A stretch of 64,000 nucleotides of DNA from Streptomyces sp. AC512_CC834. Its GTDB lineage: Bacteria; Actinomycetota; Actinomycetes; Streptomycetales; Streptomycetaceae. Positions 25,610 through 34,380 of this stretch are shown here, piece by piece. Position 1 is the first letter of the stretch; every line of letters starts with the position of its first letter. Both the position numbers and the translations under genes were made by a program. Under the pieces are notes generated by a model. That model saw nothing but the letters and a program-made list of their open reading frames with translations. It was not told where the DNA came from and searched no databases. The stretch spans positions 186,218 to 250,217 of the forward strand of contig NZ_JAGMUO010000120.1 of the NCBI RefSeq assembly GCF_019049325.1, given 5' to 3'.

Positions 25610-27016
25610 ATGTTCGCGCGCAGCAACGACAACAGGTCGCGGCACGAGCCACCCGCCCCGGCCGGAACACCACCGTCCGCCGCGGGGCGCCGGCGGTGGC
25701 CGCACGTGGTCGGATGTGCCGTACTGCTGGCCGTGGCCGTCAGCGCGGGGGCCGTCGCGGTCGACGGGGCGCGGGAGGGCGGTGGCATCCCGGTGGCGGA
25801 TGCGCCGCAGGGCCGTCCGGGGATGACGGGCATGCCGGGCGGCGCCCGTCCGGACGCGGGGATACCGGCATTGCAGGCCCGGCTCAAGGCCCAGCCCCGG
25901 GACTTCGGCGGCTGGGCGACCCTCGGACTGGCCTACGTCGAACAGGCCCGCACCGACGGCGACCCCTCGCGCTACCCGCGGGCCGAGCGCGCGCTGGAAC
26001 GCTCCCTCGACCTGAAACCCGGCAACGACCAGGCGCTCGCCGGCCGCGCCGCCCTCGCCGCCGCCCGGCACGACTTCGCGCACGCCCTGACGTACGCCGA
26101 CCGCGCCCTCGATGTGAACCCGTACAACGAGCGCGCCCTGTGCTCCCGTGTCGACGCCCTCGTCGAACTCGGCCGCTACGACGACGCGGCACGGGCCGCC
26201 GACACCGCCGACAGCCGGCGTCCCGGCGTTCCGGTCTTCACGCGGTTCGCGTACGTCCGGGAGCTGCGCGGCGAGGTGGACACCGCGCGCCGGGTGCTCG
26301 AGCAGGCGCTCGCCGGCGCCTCTTCCCCCGGCGACGTGGCGTACGTCGCCACCCAGCTCGGCCGGCTCGCCTGGAACCAGGGGGACTACCCGGCCGCCCT
26401 GCGCCACTACGCCCGGGCCCTCGCCGCCGACGACGCGTATCTGCCCGCCCTGGAGGGCCGCGGCCGGGCCAGGGCGGCGAGCGGCGACCGGAGCGGTGCG
26501 GTCAGGGACCTGGAGGAGGTCGTCGCCCGCGCCCCGCTGCCCGGCCCACTCGTCGCGCTCGGCGAGCTGTACGAGGCGGGGGGCGAGGAGGCGAAGGCCC
26601 GCGAGCAGTACGCCCTCGTGGACGCGTGGACGGCGCTCGCCCGGGCCGACGGCGTCAACGTCGACCTGGACACCGCCCGCGCCGCCGCCGACCACGGCGA
26701 CAAGGAGGCGGCGCTGCGTGCGGCCCGCGCCGAGTGGAACCGTCGCCGTACGGTGCACACCGCGGACGCGCTCGCCTGGGCGCTGCACGTCAACGGCCGC
26801 GACGAGGAGGCCCTGCCGTACGCCCGCCGGGCCACGGCCACGGGGTACCGCGACGCCGTGTTCCTCCACCACCTGGGCATGATCGAGCGGGCCGTGGGAC
26901 GGGGCCCGGACGCCCGCCGCCACCTCTCGGCGGCGCTGGACCTCAACCCCGGCTTCTCCCCCGTCGGCGCCCGCGAGGCCCGTACGGCGCTGAAGGAACT
27001 GGAGGCGTCCCGGTGA
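25610..27016 (+). CDS. tetratricopeptide-repeat protein, membrane-anchored
   Basis: A 468-aa protein. It has a basic cytoplasmic N-terminus and one transmembrane/signal helix (about residues 31-48, HVVGCAVLLAVAVSAGAVAV). An extracytoplasmic array of TPR helices follows from about residue 90 to the C-terminus; clear units include HALTYADRALDVNPYNERAL, DYPAALRHYARALAADDAYL, and DARRHLSAALDLNPGF. TPR arrays mediate protein-protein contact. GAGGAGAGG lies before the ATG. The stop codon overlaps the GTG start of the NicO gene, so the two products are probably made together and may work in one complex. Confidence 0.88.
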   Translation: MFARSNDNRSRHEPPAPAGTPPSAAGRRRWPHVVGCAVLLAVAVSAGAVAVDGAREGGGIPVADAPQGRPGMTGMPGGARPDAGIPALQARLKAQPRDFGGWATLGLAYVEQARTDGDPSRYPRAERALERSLDLKPGNDQALAGRAALAAARHDFAHALTYADRALDVNPYNERALCSRVDALVELGRYDDAARAADTADSRRPGVPVFTRFAYVRELRGEVDTARRVLEQALAGASSPGDVAYVATQLGRLAWNQGDYPAALRHYARALAADDAYLPALEGRGRARAASGDRSGAVRDLEEVVARAPLPGPLVALGELYEAGGEEAKAREQYALVDAWTALARADGVNVDLDTARAAADHGDKEAALRAARAEWNRRRTVHTADALAWALHVNGRDEEALPYARRATATGYRDAVFLHHLGMIERAVGRGPDARRHLSAALDLNPGFSPVGAREARTALKELEASR

Positions 27017-28518
27017 GCCCGGTGAGCCCGGTGAGTCCGCTGAGCCCGCGCCGTCTCTTCGCGCGGGGCGCCGCCGTCCTCACGGCCGCCTGCGCCCTCG
27101 CCCTGCTGCCCTCGGCCGGCGCGAGCGCGCATCCGCTCGGCAACTTCACGGTCAACCGCTACGACGGTCTGGTCGCCGCCCCCGGCGAACTGCGCGTCGA
27201 CCACGTCGAGGACCTCGCCGAGATCCCGGCGACCCAGGCCGGTCCCGACGTCGAACGGCTGGGCATGGCGCGGTGGGCCCGGCAGCGCTGCGAGAAGGCC
27301 GCGCGGGAGAGCAGTCTCACCGTCGACGGCCGTACGGTCGCCCTCACCGCGGTGCGCGCACACGCGCGCGTGCGGCCCGGGCAGGCGGGGCTCGACACCC
27401 TGCGCCTGGAGTGCCGGCTCAGGGCGCCGCTGCCCGAGTCGGGCCGAGCGACGGTCGGTTTCCGGGCCGCCGGTGCCTCGTCCGGTCCCGGCTGGCGGGA
27501 GATCACCGCGCGCGGCGACCGTACGACGCTCACCGCTTCGGACGTGCCGACGGAATCGGCCTCGCGCGAACTGACCCGCTACCCGGAGGAGTTGCTCTCC
27601 TCCCCGGCCGACACGGCGAGCGCGGCCCTGCGGGTGCGGCCCGGCGGTCCCGCCCTGGGGCAGGAGCGGCAGGAGGCTCCCGCCGCCTCCGTCCTGCCCC
27701 GCGGCGCGGACCGCTGGACGCGTGCCCTGGACTCCCTGGTGGCCCGGCACGACCTCACCCTCGGCTTCGCCGGTCTGGCCCTCGTCGTCGCGGTCGCCCT
27801 CGGCGCGATGCACGCGCTCGCGCCGGGCCACGGCAAGACGCTGATGGCAGCGACGGCGGCCGCCCGGGGCGGCAGGGCCGGGCTGACGGACGTCCTGCCG
27901 CTGGCGGCCTCGGTGACGGTCACGCACACCCTGGGCGTGGTAGCCCTCGGCCTCCTGGTCACCGCGGGTTCGGCGGCCGCGCCCTCGGTCGTCGCCTGGC
28001 TCGGCGTCGCCAGCGGCATCCTCGTGACACTGGCCGGCGCGAGCCTCGTACGCCGCGCACTCCGCAACCGGGGCCGCGCCCACGACCACGACCACGACCA
28101 CGACCACAAGCATGGCCATCATCACAGCCACAGCCACAGCCACGGCCCGCACACTCACACCCACCCCACCGCCCCCACCCTCCGCGGCACGATCCTCCTC
28201 GGCTTCGCCGGCGGGCTCGTTCCCAGTCCGTCCGCCGTCGTGGTGCTCGTCGGCGCGGCGGCCCTCGGGCAGGCCTGGTTCGGACTGCTCCTCGTGGTCG
28301 CGTACGGCGTCGGGCTCGCCCTCACCCTCACCGCCGCCGGCGTCGCGGTCGTCCGGCTCGGCGGCGGTGTGAGCCGGCTGCTCCGGCGGCGCCCCCGGTG
28401 GACGTCCGGCCCGCTGGCCGGTCTGGTGCGCCGCGCCACTCCGCTCGGGTCGGCGTTCGCGGTCGTGGTCCTCGGGGCCGGATTGGTGTTCAGGGGGGCC
28501 GCATCCGCACTCGGCTGA
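27013..28518 (+). CDS. NicO/RcnA-like nickel-cobalt transporter with His-rich loop
   Basis: A 501-aa membrane protein. A signal peptide precedes the extracytoplasmic domain, which starts HPLGNFTVNRYDGL (typical of this actinobacterial subgroup). Six or so membrane helices start near residue 250. The motif GAMHALAPGHGKTLMA is the NicO family metal-binding signature. A cytoplasmic loop, HDHDHDHDHKHGHHHSHSHS, then has alternating His/Asp/Ser and is expected to bind divalent metal. The GTG start overlaps the TPR stop codon. Export or import direction cannot be told. It is the third gene of the DUF4331 operon. Confidence 0.9.
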   Translation: MSPVSPVSPLSPRRLFARGAAVLTAACALALLPSAGASAHPLGNFTVNRYDGLVAAPGELRVDHVEDLAEIPATQAGPDVERLGMARWARQRCEKAARESSLTVDGRTVALTAVRAHARVRPGQAGLDTLRLECRLRAPLPESGRATVGFRAAGASSGPGWREITARGDRTTLTASDVPTESASRELTRYPEELLSSPADTASAALRVRPGGPALGQERQEAPAASVLPRGADRWTRALDSLVARHDLTLGFAGLALVVAVALGAMHALAPGHGKTLMAATAAARGGRAGLTDVLPLAASVTVTHTLGVVALGLLVTAGSAAAPSVVAWLGVASGILVTLAGASLVRRALRNRGRAHDHDHDHDHKHGHHHSHSHSHGPHTHTHPTAPTLRGTILLGFAGGLVPSPSAVVVLVGAAALGQAWFGLLLVVAYGVGLALTLTAAGVAVVRLGGGVSRLLRRRPRWTSGPLAGLVRRATPLGSAFAVVVLGAGLVFRGAASALG

Positions 28519-28597
28519 GCTACTTTTGGGAGGAATGCGGGAGCGATACGGGCCCGTTCCCGTGGAATGTCCGCGCGAGACGTCATAGGGGGCGCCG

Positions 28598-30289
28598 GTG
28601 TCCGGAGAACCCGACGGTGCGCGCGTGATCGCCGACCGTTACCGTCTGCTGTCCCCGCTCGGTGAGGGCGGCATGGGCACCGTGTGGCGCGCCCACGACG
28701 AGGTGCTGCACCGCGAGGTGGCCGTCAAGGAGGTGCGCGCCCCCGCCGGGCTGCCTCAGGCCGACGTCCGGCGGATGTACGCCCGCCTGGAGCGCGAGGC
28801 GTGGGCCGCCGCCCGGATCTCCCACCACAACGTGGTCACGGTGTACGACGTGGCCACCGACGGCGACCGGCCCTGGATCGTGATGGAGCTGGTCCGCGGG
28901 CTGTCCCTGGCCGATCTGCTGGACGCGGAGGGCCCGTTGGAGCCGAGGCGCGCCGCGCTGATCGGCGTCGAGGTGCTGGCGGCACTGCGGGCGGCCCACG
29001 CGGCGGGGGTGCTGCACCGGGACGTGAAGCCGGCCAACGTGCTGCTGGCGAACGACGGGCGGGTGGTGCTCACCGACTTCGGGATCGCCCGGGTCGAGGG
29101 CAGCGAGGCGCTGACCATGACCGGTGAGGTGATCGGCTCGCCCGAGTTCCTCGCTCCGGAGCGGGCGCTGGGCCGTACGCCCGGTCCCGAGTCTGACCTG
29201 TGGTCGCTGGGCGTGCTGCTGTACGCGGCGGTCGAGGGCGTCTCGCCGTTTCGCCAGGACACGCCGTTGAGCACCCTGCGGGCGATCGTCGACGAGGAGT
29301 TGCCACCGCCGTACCGGTCCGGTGCGCTGACTCCTGTCGTGGCGGGCCTGCTGCGCAAGGACCCGGCCGAGCGGACTCCGGCTGAGCAGGCGGAGCGGGA
29401 TTTACGGCTCGTGGGCGCCGGGGGCAGCCTCTTCGCGGGAGACCCGACCACGCACGCGGCACCGTCGGGCGCGTACGGCGCGTACGGCGCGTACGACCCG
29501 ACGGTCGCGGGCCACCCGGGCCCTGCCACCGAACCGACGCCGCCGATGCCGGTACCGGCGACCGCGGGCACGTCCGCGTCCCGCGCGCCCGAGGGCCGGG
29601 ACCGGCGGGCGCGTGCCGTGCTGATCCTGGGTCTGGCCGTGCTCGTACTGGCGCTGGCAGGACTGACGTACGCGCTGCTGAACCGCTCGGACGGCGGTGG
29701 CGGGACGGCGGGGTCGGGCGGGAGCCGGGACCCGGGGGCCGGTTCCACGGCGCCGGGCCGGACCGGAAGCGGGACGGAGTCGAGCCCGTCGGCCCCGTCC
29801 GGGAGCCACAGCGGGCAGAGCAGTCCTGGGCCGCAGTCGGTGCGGGTGTCCGTGGTGGGCTCGCACACCGACTACTCGGGGGCCTGTCCCCCGCCGCACG
29901 ACGAGGCACCCGCCTTCACGGCGACGTTCACGGTGGGGCGGCTGCCGGCGGAGGTCGGCTACCGCTGGGCGACGGCGGACGGATCGGTCTCCGACCCGGG
30001 GTGGCGGACGCTGTCCTTCCCGTCGGGCGGTGACCGCTCGCGCCAGGACAGCGTGGTGGTGACGACGCACGACGACAGTGGCGCGTTCGAGAGCGCCGTC
30101 CGTGTGGAGGTGCGGGCTCCGGTGGAGGCCACGTCGAACGCGGTGGCGTTCTCGGTGACCTGTGAGACCGGAACGGAGACGGAGACCCCGACGGGCGGGG
30201 CCTCCCCCTCCTCTTCCTCTTACTCCTCTTCTTCTTACTCTTCTCCTTCCGCTTCGGGTCAGGCGGCGCCGTTGAGGACCGGCAGGTAG
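28598..30289 (+). CDS. membrane Ser/Thr protein kinase
   Basis: A 563-aa Hanks-type kinase. The glycine loop is LGEGGMGTVW (21-30), the catalytic lysine is Lys44, the catalytic loop is HRDVKPAN (140-147) and DFG is 160-162; GSPEFLAPE closes the activation segment. A juxtamembrane region with a GAYGAYGAY repeat leads to one transmembrane helix (about 338-361). The extracellular part has a Ser/Gly linker and a beta-rich domain (about 405-525), not PASTA. It ends in a Ser/Tyr tail whose DNA overlaps the convergent lipase gene by 31 bp. Confidence 0.92.
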   Translation: MSGEPDGARVIADRYRLLSPLGEGGMGTVWRAHDEVLHREVAVKEVRAPAGLPQADVRRMYARLEREAWAAARISHHNVVTVYDVATDGDRPWIVMELVRGLSLADLLDAEGPLEPRRAALIGVEVLAALRAAHAAGVLHRDVKPANVLLANDGRVVLTDFGIARVEGSEALTMTGEVIGSPEFLAPERALGRTPGPESDLWSLGVLLYAAVEGVSPFRQDTPLSTLRAIVDEELPPPYRSGALTPVVAGLLRKDPAERTPAEQAERDLRLVGAGGSLFAGDPTTHAAPSGAYGAYGAYDPTVAGHPGPATEPTPPMPVPATAGTSASRAPEGRDRRARAVLILGLAVLVLALAGLTYALLNRSDGGGGTAGSGGSRDPGAGSTAPGRTGSGTESSPSAPSGSHSGQSSPGPQSVRVSVVGSHTDYSGACPPPHDEAPAFTATFTVGRLPAEVGYRWATADGSVSDPGWRTLSFPSGGDRSRQDSVVVTTHDDSGAFESAVRVEVRAPVEATSNAVAFSVTCETGTETETPTGGASPSSSSYSSSSYSSPSASGQAAPLRTGR

Positions 30290-31065
30290 CCGCCGGACTG
30301 GCCCGCCGCGGTGGGGTGGTACGACTCGCCGATGTTCAGCCAGTTGACGCTGTGCAGCCAGGAGTCGCCGGAGCACAGCTCGTGGCCGGTGAACGTGGTG
30401 CGCACGTCGCCGAAGGTGAAGCCGTGGGCGGCGGCGCGCTGGGCGATCACGGTGTTGAGGTGGTCGGAGGCGTTGTTGATCGCCTTCCGCTTGGTCTCGG
30501 ACAGGCCGATGCAGGTGGTGCCGAGCTTGTAGAAGCGCGGGTAGCCGATGACGACGACGTGGGCGTTCGGGGCCTTGCTGCGGATCGACGAGTAGACGCC
30601 GTCGAGGTTGCCGGGGAGCGTCGAGTCGACGTATGCCTCAGCGGTGGCGATCCGCGACAGGCAGGAGCTGTCGGACTGGAGCACACAGGTCGTCATGACG
30701 TCGGCGAAGCCCGCGTCGTTGCCGCCGATACTGATGGAGACGAGGCCGGTGGCGGAGCCGAGCGGGCCGAGCTGTCCGGCGAGAACATCACCCGTACGGG
30801 CGCCGGAGCAGGCGGTGAAGTCGAACGTGGAGGGTGAATGGGCGGCCGCCCACAGGTACGGGTGGGACTTCGTGCTGCGCTTGCAGTCGCCGCTCGAGCT
30901 GATGTAGCTGCCCGCTCCGACCCCGGAGGAGTAGGAGTCGCCGAGGGCCACATAGCCGTCGGCTGCGGCGGGTTGGGCCGCCTGGGCGGTCGCGGCCCCG
31001 GTGAGGGCGGCGCCGGCGGCGAGGAGGACTGAACTCAGGAAGCCGACAAGTCTGAAACGTCTCAT
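30259..31065 (-). CDS. secreted SGNH-family lipase/esterase
   Basis: A 268-aa exported hydrolase. After a Sec signal peptide (cleavage near AQAA, residue 30) comes block I GDSYSSG (nucleophile Ser44), block III ISIGGNDAGF, and a C-terminal SYHPTAAGQ with the catalytic histidine. Six cysteines fit the three disulphides of Streptomyces SGNH lipases such as the S. rimosus enzyme. The ATG at 31065 follows a perfect AAAGGAGG site. The 3' end overlaps the kinase gene. It acts on ester lipids outside the cell. Confidence 0.93.
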   Translation of the reverse strand: MRRFRLVGFLSSVLLAAGAALTGAATAQAAQPAAADGYVALGDSYSSGVGAGSYISSSGDCKRSTKSHPYLWAAAHSPSTFDFTACSGARTGDVLAGQLGPLGSATGLVSISIGGNDAGFADVMTTCVLQSDSSCLSRIATAEAYVDSTLPGNLDGVYSSIRSKAPNAHVVVIGYPRFYKLGTTCIGLSETKRKAINNASDHLNTVIAQRAAAHGFTFGDVRTTFTGHELCSGDSWLHSVNWLNIGESYHPTAAGQSGGYLPVLNGAA

Positions 31066-31600
31066 GGAACCTCCTTTAGCAGGATCTCTGCCACAACCTT
31101 GGTAGCAGCTACGCGCGTTGACTGAAAGTGTCCATGCCAATGAATGGCTGACACTCGTTCAAATTCGGACGAAAGTCAGTGGGAACGTCAGTGCGCCCTT
31201 GACGCTCCGATGCGGGCTGCGCCACATTGATGCCCGGTCAAACCCACAAAAAGGTGAGACCTGCTTCCAGGTCTTGCCATACGGGTTCAATCGTCAATAC
31301 CGTCATACATCTCCCGCATTGGTACGTCGGCAAGCGGCTCAGGGGAGGGCTCGAGGCCGCGGCGCACCGGGGCGGGACGCGCGGTAGGGGGGTGCCGTGC
31401 TCGGTGACCGCATGCGGTGACCGGGCCGTGCCGCGCGGTCGGCTGCCGTTTCTTTCCGGCGTCGACAGGCTTTGCCAGCTCACCTGGCACGCACGGAGGT
31501 TCGTCGCGTCATGCCGTGGGTGAGAACCCCCCTTTCGAACCGGATACAGAGCCGGACCGCCCCTGGGGCGGGCGGTCCGCCGGACGAGAGGGACCAACTC
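31066..31600. other. 535-bp non-coding gap
   Basis: Divergent intergenic region between the lipase and the first glycosyltransferase. It is less GC-rich on the lipase side. It holds two small perfect inverted repeats: AGACCTG-CTTC-CAGGTCT (31257-31274) and TGCCAG-CTCAC-CTGGCA (31473-31489). No open frame here has plausible coding character or a ribosome site. It probably carries both promoters and a long leader. Confidence 0.6.
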
Positions 31601-32431
31601 ATGAGCTCAGTCCTGCAGCCGGCGTCGACGGGCAACGATCCGTCACCCACCGGCACATACCGGCCCGTCTCCTCTCACCTGGCGATAGCACCGCCGGTGA
31701 GCGTGGTGATACCCGCCATGAACGAGGCGGAGAACCTTCCCTACGTCTTCAAGACGCTGCCCGACTGGATCCACGAGGTCGTTCTCGTGGACGGCGACTC
31801 CACCGACGACACCGTCGAGGTCGCCCGGGCACTGTGGCCGGACGTCAAGGTGGTCGAGCAGCGCGGCAAGGGCAAGGGGGACGCCCTGATCACCGGCTTC
31901 GAGGCGTGCACCGGGGACATCATCGTGATGGTGGACGCCGACGGCTCGGCGGACGGCCAGGAGATCGTGTCGTACGTCTCCGCCCTCGTCTCGGGCGCGG
32001 ACTTCGCCAAGGGCTCCCGCTTCGCCAACGGGGGCGGCACCGACGACATGACCTTCATCCGCAAGCTCGGCAACCGCGCCCTGTGCGCGGTGGTCAACCG
32101 GAAGTTCGGCGCCCGCTACACCGACCTGTGCTACGGCTACAACGCGTTCTGGCGGCACTGCCTGGACAAGATCGACCTCGACTGCACCGGCTTCGAGGTG
32201 GAGACCCTGATGAACATCCGGGTCGTGAAGGCCGGGCTGAAGGTCCAGGAGATTCCCAGCCACGAGTACCTGCGCATCCACGGCGTCAGCAACCTGCGCG
32301 CCGTACGGGACGGACTGCGGGTGCTCAGAGTCATCCTCGACGAGCGCTCCAACCGGCGTGCCCTGCGCAGCCGTACGCACTCCCCGACGCTGGTCCCGGC
32401 CGGCTCGGCCCGGGGAAAGGCGGCGTCTTGA
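31601..32431 (+). CDS. family 2 glycosyltransferase (dolichol-phosphate-mannose-synthase-like)
   Basis: A 276-aa GT-A fold transferase. The nucleotide-sugar site includes VSVVIPAMNEAENL and the metal-binding region MVDADGSADG; further on is LCYGYNAFWR. No C-terminal membrane helices are present, so it is probably cytosolic or peripheral and uses a lipid-phosphate or lipid acceptor. ATG 31601 has GAGAGGGA at good spacing. The stop overlaps the TTG start of a second GT2 gene (TTGA), so this is the first of a three-gene operon for a surface glycan. Confidence 0.9.
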   Translation: MSSVLQPASTGNDPSPTGTYRPVSSHLAIAPPVSVVIPAMNEAENLPYVFKTLPDWIHEVVLVDGDSTDDTVEVARALWPDVKVVEQRGKGKGDALITGFEACTGDIIVMVDADGSADGQEIVSYVSALVSGADFAKGSRFANGGGTDDMTFIRKLGNRALCAVVNRKFGARYTDLCYGYNAFWRHCLDKIDLDCTGFEVETLMNIRVVKAGLKVQEIPSHEYLRIHGVSNLRAVRDGLRVLRVILDERSNRRALRSRTHSPTLVPAGSARGKAAS

Positions 32432-33477
32432 GCGGTGCCGAAGCTGCCGGCGCCGCGCTCACGGTCTCCGTCGTGATCTGCGTCTACACCGAGGACCGCT
32501 GGGAGGACATCCTCGCGGCGGTCTCCTCGGTGCGGGCGCAGTCCCACCCGGCCCGGGAGACGCTGCTGGTCGTCGACCACAACGACGCGCTGCGGGAACG
32601 GCTGCTGACGGAGTACAAGGAGAACCGGGACGGGCGGTACGTGCGGGTGCTCGCCAACGCGGGCCCCCGCGGCCTGTCCGCCGGCCGCAACACCGGCATC
32701 GCCGCCTCGCGCGGCGACGTGATCGCCTTCCTCGACGACGACGCCGTGGCCGAGCGCGACTGGCTGCGGCACTTCGCCGAGGGGTACGCCGATCCGGCGG
32801 TCGTCGCCGTCGGCGGGCGCACGGTGCCCGTCTGGGCGTCGGGGCGCCGGCCCCGCTGGTTCCCGGAGGAGTTCGACTGGGTGGTGGGCTGCACGTACCG
32901 CGGCCTGCCGCCCGGCCGGGTCCGGGTGCGCAACGTACTCGGCGGCAACGCCTCCTTCCGGCGCGAGGCGTTCGACGCGGCGGGCGGCTTCGCCACCGGC
33001 ATCGGGCGCGACGGCGACAGGCGCCCGCTGGGCTGCGAGGAGACCGAGCTGTGCATCCGGCTCTCCCGCGCCCGGCCCGACGCCGTACTGCTGATCGACG
33101 ACCGCGCGGTGATCCACCACCGGGTGCCCGCGGCGCGCGAGCACTTCGGCTACTTCCGCACCCGCGCCTACGCCGAGGGCCTGTCCAAAGCCCTGGTGGC
33201 ACGCAGCGTCGGCGCCGGGAAGGGGCTCGAGTCCGAACGCCGGTACGCCACCCGCGTGCTGCCGTCCGGTGTGGTGCGCGGGCTGCGCGACGCCGTGCTG
33301 GCCCGGCCGGGCGGCGCGGGCCGGGCGGGTGCGATCGTCGCCGGGGTGCTCACGGCGGCGGGCGGCTATGCGGTGGGGAGCGTACGGGCGCGGCGCGGCG
33401 GGGCCACGTTCTCGGTGGCGCCCGTCTCGACGACGCCCGTCTCCGGGGCACCCGTCGAGGAGGGGGCGCATGGCTGA
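32428..33477 (+). CDS. family 2 glycosyltransferase
   Basis: A 349-aa GT-A fold enzyme: VSVVICVYTEDRW at the N-terminus, the DxD-like FLDDDAVAERDW near residue 100, an EETELCIRL acceptor-site motif near 205, and a weakly hydrophobic C-terminal segment (AGAIVAGVLTAAGGYAVGSV) that may touch the membrane. The TTG start overlaps the preceding stop, with GAAAGG before it. It overlaps the following deacetylase by 8 nt. The sugar is unknown. Confidence 0.88.
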   Translation: MSGAEAAGAALTVSVVICVYTEDRWEDILAAVSSVRAQSHPARETLLVVDHNDALRERLLTEYKENRDGRYVRVLANAGPRGLSAGRNTGIAASRGDVIAFLDDDAVAERDWLRHFAEGYADPAVVAVGGRTVPVWASGRRPRWFPEEFDWVVGCTYRGLPPGRVRVRNVLGGNASFRREAFDAAGGFATGIGRDGDRRPLGCEETELCIRLSRARPDAVLLIDDRAVIHHRVPAAREHFGYFRTRAYAEGLSKALVARSVGAGKGLESERRYATRVLPSGVVRGLRDAVLARPGGAGRAGAIVAGVLTAAGGYAVGSVRARRGGATFSVAPVSTTPVSGAPVEEGAHG

Positions 33478-34312
33478 GGAGGCCCACGAGGCCGACGCAC
33501 GTGTGCCGATCCTCATGTACCACGCGGTCGCCGCCGACCCGAACGACGCGACCCGTGCCCTGTCGGTGACCCCGGAGGCGTTCGCCGGGCAGATGGCGGC
33601 GATCGCCGACCTGGGCCACACCCCGATCGGTACGGCGGAACTGGCCGCGGCCTGGCGCTCGGGCCGCCCGCTGCCCGGGCGGCCCGCCCTCGTCACCTTC
33701 GACGACGGCTACGAGGGCGTGCACCGCCACGCCCTGCCCGCCCTCAGCAAGCACGGCTTCCCGGCCACCCTGTTCGTCTCGACCGGCTGGCTGCGCGGCC
33801 CGTACGACACCGGGGGCGCCCTGGACACCATGCTCGACTGGGACCAGGTGCGCGAACTGGCCGCCGCGGGCGTGGAGATCGGCGGGCACAGTCACACCCA
33901 TCCACAGCTCGACCGGCTCGGGGAGGAGCGGCTGCGGTTCGAGCTGATCCACTGCAAGGAGATCGTCGCCGACCAACTGGGCGCCGTACCCGCCTCGTTC
34001 GCGTATCCCTACGGATACTCCGACCGCCGGGTGCGGCGGGCGGTGCGCGAGACGGGGTACACGCAGGCGCTCGCCGTCGGCAACGGCCTGGCACGCCGCG
34101 CCCAGGGCCCGTACGCCCTGCGGCGGGTCACAGTGCGCCGGAGTACGGGGCTCGACGAGTTCGCCCGGCTGGTGGAAGGCCGCGCGATCGCCCGCACCTT
34201 CGCCCGGGACCGGGCCCTCACCAAGGGGTACGCCGTACTCCGCAGGGCCCGGCAGGCGCGAGGCCGGGTACGGGGACAGGTGCCGGGACAGGTGCCGGGG
34301 GTCGGCGCCTGA
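33470..34312 (+). CDS. polysaccharide deacetylase (NodB/CE4 family)
   Basis: A 280-aa deacetylase. Motif 1 is TFDDGYEG, with the catalytic and metal-binding aspartates. Motif 2 is HSHTHPQL, with the two metal histidines. The region YPYGYSDRRVRRAV follows. No signal peptide is visible, so it may act in the cytoplasm on a lipid-linked sugar, unlike most exported CE4 enzymes. A C-terminal VPGQVPG repeat ends the protein. Operon position suggests that it deacetylates an N-acetylated sugar added by the two glycosyltransferases. Confidence 0.9.
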   Translation: MAEEAHEADARVPILMYHAVAADPNDATRALSVTPEAFAGQMAAIADLGHTPIGTAELAAAWRSGRPLPGRPALVTFDDGYEGVHRHALPALSKHGFPATLFVSTGWLRGPYDTGGALDTMLDWDQVRELAAAGVEIGGHSHTHPQLDRLGEERLRFELIHCKEIVADQLGAVPASFAYPYGYSDRRVRRAVRETGYTQALAVGNGLARRAQGPYALRRVTVRRSTGLDEFARLVEGRAIARTFARDRALTKGYAVLRRARQARGRVRGQVPGQVPGVGA

Positions 34313-34320
34313 ACCGCCGA

Positions 34321-34359
34321 CCGCCGCGTGTGCCCGGGAAAGCGGGTGCACGCGGCGGC
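34321..34359 (+). terminator. terminator hairpin after the polysaccharide operon
   Basis: A 16-bp stem, CCGCCGCGTGTGCCCG against CGGGTGCACGCGGCGG with two imperfect pairs, encloses a short A-rich loop just past the deacetylase stop. No U-tract follows, as is usual in Streptomyces. Confidence 0.65.
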
Positions 34360-34380
34360 CGGGTGCCGGATCATGGCGGC

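Noticed and set aside
22362..25673. An 1103-codon minus-strand frame
   Set aside because: Only its last 270 codons are real (anti-sigma factor). The rest runs through the sigma gene out of frame and antisense to DUF4331.
31238..31597. A 119-codon frame in the large intergenic gap
   Set aside because: No ribosome site, no family resemblance, mixed composition; treated as non-coding.
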